From the NCBI RefSeq assembly GCF_001427025.1, contig NZ_LMGA01000001.1:2266221-2330220 (forward strand): a DNA stretch of 64,000 nucleotides, read 5' to 3'. Position numbers and translations under genes: made by a program. The notes beneath the pieces are model-generated. The model made no database searches and was not told the origin of the DNA. It saw only the letters and a program-made list of their open reading frames with translations. How positions within the stretch are numbered: position 1 is the first letter of the stretch; each line of letters begins with the position of its first letter. Source of the DNA: Mesorhizobium sp. Root554. Lineage in GTDB: Bacteria; Pseudomonadota; Alphaproteobacteria; Rhizobiales; Rhizobiaceae. Of the stretch, positions 60,179 to 64,000 are shown piece by piece.

Positions 60179-63166
60179 ATGGACCGCAACGCCGCGCCGC
60201 GCTATCCCTTCGCCATGAAAAAAGGCGATCACCTCTTCCTCGTCGATGGCTCCGGCTACATCTTTCGCGCCTACCATGCGCTGCCGCCGCTGACCCGAAA
60301 GTCCGACGGCCTGCCGGTCGGCGCCGTCTCCGGCTTTTGCAACATGCTGTGGAAGCTGATGGTGGATGCCCGCAACACCGAGGCGGGCGTGGTGCCGACG
60401 CATTTCGCCGTTATCTTCGATTATTCCTCGAAGACATTCCGCAACGACCTCTACCCCGAATACAAGGCCAACCGGTCCGCGCCGCCGGAAGACCTGATCC
60501 CGCAGTTCGGGTTGATTCGTGAAGCGACCCGCGCCTTCAACCTGCCCTGTGTCGAGATGGAAGGGTTCGAGGCCGACGATCTGATCGCCACCTATTGTCG
60601 GCTGGCCTGCGAGGCCGGCGGCGACACGACCATCGTGTCCTCCGACAAGGATCTGATGCAGTTGGTCGGACCGACGGTCGGCATGTACGACCCGATGAAG
60701 GATCGGCAGATCGGCGTCCCCGAGGTGATCGAGAAATGGGGCGTGCCGCCCGAGAAGATGATCGACCTGCAGGCGCTTACCGGTGATTCCGTCGACAACG
60801 TGCCGGGCGTGCCCGGCATCGGCCCGAAGACGGCGGCGCAGTTGCTCGAACAGTTCGGCAAGCTCGACGCGCTTTTGGAGCGCGCCGCCGAGATCAAGCA
60901 GGACAAGCGGCGGCAATCGATCATCGATAATGCCGACAAGGCGCGCATTTCGCGCGAACTGGTGACCTTGAAGGACGACGTCCCGGTAGCAGCCGGCGCG
61001 GGATTGGACGATTTTGTCCTGCACGAGCCGGACGGTCCGAAGCTGATCTCCTTCCTCAAGGCGATGGAATTCTCGACGCTGACCCGCCGCGTCGCCGAGG
61101 CGACCTCGACCGAGGCGAGCGACGTTCAGGCTGCCGGCCTCACCATCGAGCGCGCCGATGCCGCGCATGGACCCGACGTCGGCGCGGGCGCGGTGTCGAA
61201 ACCTGCTGGATCGGAGGGCAATGGCGACGCTGCCGCGATGAGCGCGGCAGGCAAGGATGAAGGTCCCTCGCCTTCCCTGTTGTCGGCGATGCGGGCGGAA
61301 GCCGCGGTCAACGCCAGGATCGACACCAGCGCCTATGTCTGCATCCGCGACCTGCCGACGCTTCAGGCCTGGATTGCCGAGGCGCGCGAAGCCGGCATGG
61401 TCGCGTTCGACACGCAAGCGTCTTCCCTCGATCCGATGCAGGCCGAACTGGTCGGCGTTTCCCTGGCGACCGCCCCGGGCCGCGCCGCCTATGTTCCGCT
61501 CACGCACAAATCGGGCGACGGCGATCTTCTTGGCAGCGGCCCGATCGAGAACCAGATTCCGATCCGCGATGCGCTTGCTGCCCTGAAGCCCTTGCTCGAG
61601 GACGCCTCGGTTCTGAAAATCCTGCAGAACGTCAAGTTCGATCTCATCATGATGCAGCGTCACGGCCTCGACATCCGGCCCTTCGACGACACCATGCTGA
61701 TTTCCTATGCGCTGGACGCCGGCGTCGGCGCCCACAACATCGACGCCCTTTCCGAGAAATGGCTGGGTCATGCCACCATCGCCTTCAAGGATGTGACGGG
61801 AACCGGCAAGGGCGCGCTCGGCTTCGACCAGGTGGCGCTCGAACGCGCCACCGCCTATGCGGGCGAGCAGGCGGATGTGACACTGCGCCTGTGGCGGGTT
61901 CTGAAGCCCCGACTGCCGGCCAAGAGCGTGGCCTCGGTCTATGAACGGCTTGAGCGGCCGCTGGTGCCGACGCTTGCCGCCATGGAACAGCGCGGCATTT
62001 CGGTCGACCGCCAGATCCTGTCCCGCCTTTCCGGCGAACTGGGGCAGAGAGCGGCGGCGCTCGAAGACGAAATCTACCTGCTGGCTGGCGAGCGTTTCAC
62101 CATCGGCTCGCCCAAGCAGCTTGGCGACATATTGTTCGGACGCATGGGCCTGCCGGGCGGCGCCAAGACCAAGACCGGGCAATGGTCGACCACCGCCCAA
62201 CTGCTGGAGGAACTCGCGGCGGAAGGCTACGAGCTGCCGCGCAAGATCGTCGACTGGCGCCAGCTCACCAAGCTGAAATCCACCTACACCGACGCCTTGC
62301 CGGGCTACGTCCATCCGCAGACCAAGCGTGTGCATACGTCCTATGCGCTGGCGGCGACCACCACCGGGCGGCTGTCGTCCGTGGAGCCCAATCTGCAGAA
62401 CATCCCGATCCGCACGGCGGAAGGGCGCAAGATCCGCACCGCCTTCATCGCGGACAAGGGCAACAAGCTGATCTCGGCCGACTACAGCCAGATCGAACTG
62501 CGGCTGCTGGCCCATATCGCCGACATCCGCCAGCTCAAGCAGGCCTTCGCCGACGGCGACGACATCCACGCCATGACGGCGTCGGAGATGTTCAACGTTC
62601 CGGTCGAGGGCATGCCGCGCGAGGTGCGCAGTCGCGCCAAGGCGATCAATTTCGGCATCATCTACGGCATTTCGGCGTTCGGGCTGGCCAATCAGCTGTC
62701 GATCCCGCGCGAGGAAGCCGGCGACTACATCAAGCGCTATTTCGAGCGCTTCCCCGGCATCAAGGACTACATGGAAGCGAGCAAGGCCTTCTGCCGTGAG
62801 AATGGCTACGTCGAAACGATCTTCGGCCGCCGCATCCACTATCCGGAAATCCGCGCCTCCAACCCGTCGATCCGCGCCAACAGCGAGCGCGCCGCGATCA
62901 ATGCGCCGATCCAGGGTTCGGCCGCCGACATCATCCGCCGCGCCATGGTGCGCATGGACGAGGCGCTGGCCAGGGCCGGCCAGTCGGCGCGAATGCTGCT
63001 GCAGGTGCATGACGAACTGATCTTCGAGACCGCCGAGGCAGAAGTCGAAACGACCCTCCCGGTCGTCAAGAGCGTGATGGAGAACGCGGCGATGCCGGCT
63101 ATCGCGCTATCCGTGCCGCTCCAGGTGGACGCCCGCGCCGCAGACAATTGGGACGAGGCGCACTAG
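60179..63166 (+). CDS. polA: DNA polymerase I with an altered proofreading site
   Basis: Repair and Okazaki-processing polymerase (995 aa from ATG 60179; ATG 60215 is also possible). 5' nuclease domain (about 15-300: LVDGSGYIFRAYHALPP, TFRNDLYPEYKANRS, FEADDLIATY, SSDKDLMQL, GIGPKTAAQLL). 3'-5' exonuclease domain (about 385-580) keeps D411, D488 and Y560 but has Q413 where E belongs (DTQ) and Q564 where D belongs (YAGEQ). Polymerase domain intact: motif A SADYSQIELR, motif B RAKAINFGIIYG, motif C LQVHDEL. Converges on the DJ-1/PfpI gene by 12 bases. Confidence 0.96.
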   Translation: MDRNAAPRYPFAMKKGDHLFLVDGSGYIFRAYHALPPLTRKSDGLPVGAVSGFCNMLWKLMVDARNTEAGVVPTHFAVIFDYSSKTFRNDLYPEYKANRSAPPEDLIPQFGLIREATRAFNLPCVEMEGFEADDLIATYCRLACEAGGDTTIVSSDKDLMQLVGPTVGMYDPMKDRQIGVPEVIEKWGVPPEKMIDLQALTGDSVDNVPGVPGIGPKTAAQLLEQFGKLDALLERAAEIKQDKRRQSIIDNADKARISRELVTLKDDVPVAAGAGLDDFVLHEPDGPKLISFLKAMEFSTLTRRVAEATSTEASDVQAAGLTIERADAAHGPDVGAGAVSKPAGSEGNGDAAAMSAAGKDEGPSPSLLSAMRAEAAVNARIDTSAYVCIRDLPTLQAWIAEAREAGMVAFDTQASSLDPMQAELVGVSLATAPGRAAYVPLTHKSGDGDLLGSGPIENQIPIRDALAALKPLLEDASVLKILQNVKFDLIMMQRHGLDIRPFDDTMLISYALDAGVGAHNIDALSEKWLGHATIAFKDVTGTGKGALGFDQVALERATAYAGEQADVTLRLWRVLKPRLPAKSVASVYERLERPLVPTLAAMEQRGISVDRQILSRLSGELGQRAAALEDEIYLLAGERFTIGSPKQLGDILFGRMGLPGGAKTKTGQWSTTAQLLEELAAEGYELPRKIVDWRQLTKLKSTYTDALPGYVHPQTKRVHTSYALAATTTGRLSSVEPNLQNIPIRTAEGRKIRTAFIADKGNKLISADYSQIELRLLAHIADIRQLKQAFADGDDIHAMTASEMFNVPVEGMPREVRSRAKAINFGIIYGISAFGLANQLSIPREEAGDYIKRYFERFPGIKDYMEASKAFCRENGYVETIFGRRIHYPEIRASNPSIRANSERAAINAPIQGSAADIIRRAMVRMDEALARAGQSARMLLQVHDELIFETAEAEVETTLPVVKSVMENAAMPAIALSVPLQVDARAADNWDEAH

Positions 63167-63178
63167 AGCTTGGCCCCG

Positions 63179-64000
63179 TCAGTCCTGCGCGACGGTTCTC
63201 GGATATTCCAGCTGCATGGCGACGATATCGGCCGTGCGCTGCCCATAGCGCGCCTCGATGCCCCGAAGCGTATCGTCGAGCGCTTTCGCCGGCGGCACGC
63301 CCTCCATGGCGCTCAGCTTTTGCTGCCCGGGCCAATCCGTCACGGTCTCTTCGGGGATGATGCGAAGCCCGCTGCGCGTCTCGACCGGACCGGCGGCAAA
63401 GGTGACGGCGCTGGAGCGGTAGGTACGCGACCACGCATCGGCAATCAGCGCAAGGGAAACCTCGTCGATCCCCGGCGACAGTTCGATGCCGAACCGGTCG
63501 CGGTTCCAGAAAGCGGCCATGTTGCCCATCACCGTCACGGCGAACGGGCGCGTGAACCGGAACGCCGCGCTGTCATGGCGCGCGTCCCATTGCGCGAGGC
63601 CGAGATCGCGGCCGACCGCCTCGGCCTTCTCCCGGCCGGCGATCGCCTCGATCAGGGTCAGCATCATCGGCATGGAGGCGCTGATGCCGGTCGTCGTGGC
63701 GACTGTTTGGTCGACCACCAGCCGGCGGTCGGCCACATAGTCCAGCTTCGGATGTTTTTCTCGTAGTTCCTTGAGATAGTACCAGTGCGTCGTCCCGCGC
63801 TTGCCGTCGAGCAATCCTGCCTCGGCGATCACCTTGGCGCCGGCGCAAACGCTGACGATCGTGGCGCCTTTCGCCGACTGGCTCTTGATCCATTCAAGGG
63901 CCGCCGGATCGTCGTCGGGGGTCATTGCCGGCACGACGACGTAATCCGCTCCATCGGGGTTTTGCGCATCGAACTCGGCAATCGTCGCGTCGGGCTCGAC
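63179..64000 (-). CDS. DJ-1/PfpI family protein, 5'-truncated by the window
   Basis: At least 273 residues; the start lies beyond base 64000. The frame reads through from the edge (VEPDATIAEFDAQNPDGADY) into VVVPAMTPDDDPAA and the nucleophile elbow TIVSVCAGAKVIAEAGLLDGKRGTTHW, with catalytic Cys in VCAGA and the following His. The C-terminal half (FAVTVMGNMAAFWNRDRF, PEETVTDWPGQQKL) has no AraC helix-turn-helix, unlike GlxA-type regulators. Function unknown: DJ-1 superfamily covers chaperones, hydratases and glyoxalases. Confidence 0.82.
   Translation of the reverse strand, partial: VEPDATIAEFDAQNPDGADYVVVPAMTPDDDPAALEWIKSQSAKGATIVSVCAGAKVIAEAGLLDGKRGTTHWYYLKELREKHPKLDYVADRRLVVDQTVATTTGISASMPMMLTLIEAIAGREKAEAVGRDLGLAQWDARHDSAAFRFTRPFAVTVMGNMAAFWNRDRFGIELSPGIDEVSLALIADAWSRTYRSSAVTFAAGPVETRSGLRIIPEETVTDWPGQQKLSAMEGVPPAKALDDTLRGIEARYGQRTADIVAMQLEYPRTVAQD

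Noticed and set aside
60128..63010. A 960-codon open frame on the strand opposite polA
   Set aside because: It is a by-product of GC-rich codon use; polA has complete domain motifs, while the opposite frame is Arg/Gly/His-rich with no recognisable domain.
1..64000. Mobile elements, CRISPR arrays, prophage or plasmid features
   Set aside because: No transposase, integrase, terminal inverted repeats flanking a gene, or spaced repeats were seen.

Overview
The window is GC-rich chromosomal DNA from an alphaproteobacterium, most likely order Hyphomicrobiales (Rhizobiales) and close to Mesorhizobium/Phyllobacteriaceae. The basis is family content and order: an lptC-lptA-lptB-rpoN-hpf-ptsN block, cysG-DUF2849-cysI-cysH-DUF934 sulfur assimilation, an OlsB ornithine-lipid acyltransferase, a HWE histidine kinase, Hsp20 paired with DUF1150, a single short CspA, and rhizobial small families (DUF982, DUF6894). 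No insertion sequence, prophage, CRISPR array or recognisable defence system was seen; most of it is core chromosome with a few accessory genes.

Layout. 1-9.6 kb: the end of an ECF sigma gene with its RskA-type anti-sigma factor, a BMP-family solute-binding protein, msrA, tRNA-Ser(GGA), a PAS-HWE kinase, an arginine-rich Tat-signal protein, cspA, and an uncharacterised ATP-grasp/nucleotidyltransferase pair. 9.6-18.2 kb: a PAP2-type membrane enzyme, an orphan Flp pilin, a Nudix protein, and a catabolic unit (TctCBA tripartite carboxylate transporter, family III CoA-transferase, citryl-CoA-lyase-like enzyme) divergent from an IclR regulator. 18.2-28 kb: OmpA-like protein, endonuclease III, an Ada/Ogt-like repair regulator, transporters, ribokinase and nucleoside hydrolase, and a heat-shock hsp20-DUF1150 unit with a RpoH-type promoter and a ROSE-like RNA thermometer. 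27.7-33 kb: ptsN, hpf, rpoN, lptB, lptA, lptC on the minus strand. 33-42 kb: sppA, ihfB, lapA, an ornithine-cyclodeaminase-like enzyme, a class A penicillin-binding protein, an SDR and a KefB/YbaL-type antiporter. 42.8-47.7 kb: sulfur assimilation. 48-64 kb: grpE, a TRIC-type channel, olsB, a hybrid kinase, acuI, an lspA/two-methyltransferase operon, a short RNase D, an M20 peptidase, a diacylglycerol-kinase-like lipid kinase, polA, and a truncated DJ-1/PfpI gene at the right edge.

How parts fit together. The tct-CoA-transferase-lyase block reads as import of a di/tricarboxylate, activation to a CoA thioester and cleavage, under IclR control. Nucleoside hydrolase, ribokinase and a LysE-type exporter suggest ribonucleoside salvage. 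cysG makes siroheme for the sulfite reductase CysI, and CysH is of the APS-reductase type. The lpt genes build lipopolysaccharide export beside rpoN/ptsN nitrogen regulation.

Most worth a second look: (1) PolA, whose 3'-5' proofreading site has Gln in place of two metal-ligand acids (DTQ instead of DTE; YAGEQ instead of YAAED) while the polymerase and 5' nuclease motifs are intact; (2) a two-hairpin minus-strand RNA with anti-Shine-Dalgarno loops directly before the lipid-kinase gene, resembling alphaproteobacterial 'cuckoo'-type sRNAs; (3) the ATP-grasp/nucleotidyltransferase pair; (4) the carboxylate import/CoA-cleavage operon with a palindrome in its divergent promoter; (5) the ROSE thermometer. 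These are read from sequence by eye; no database search was run.
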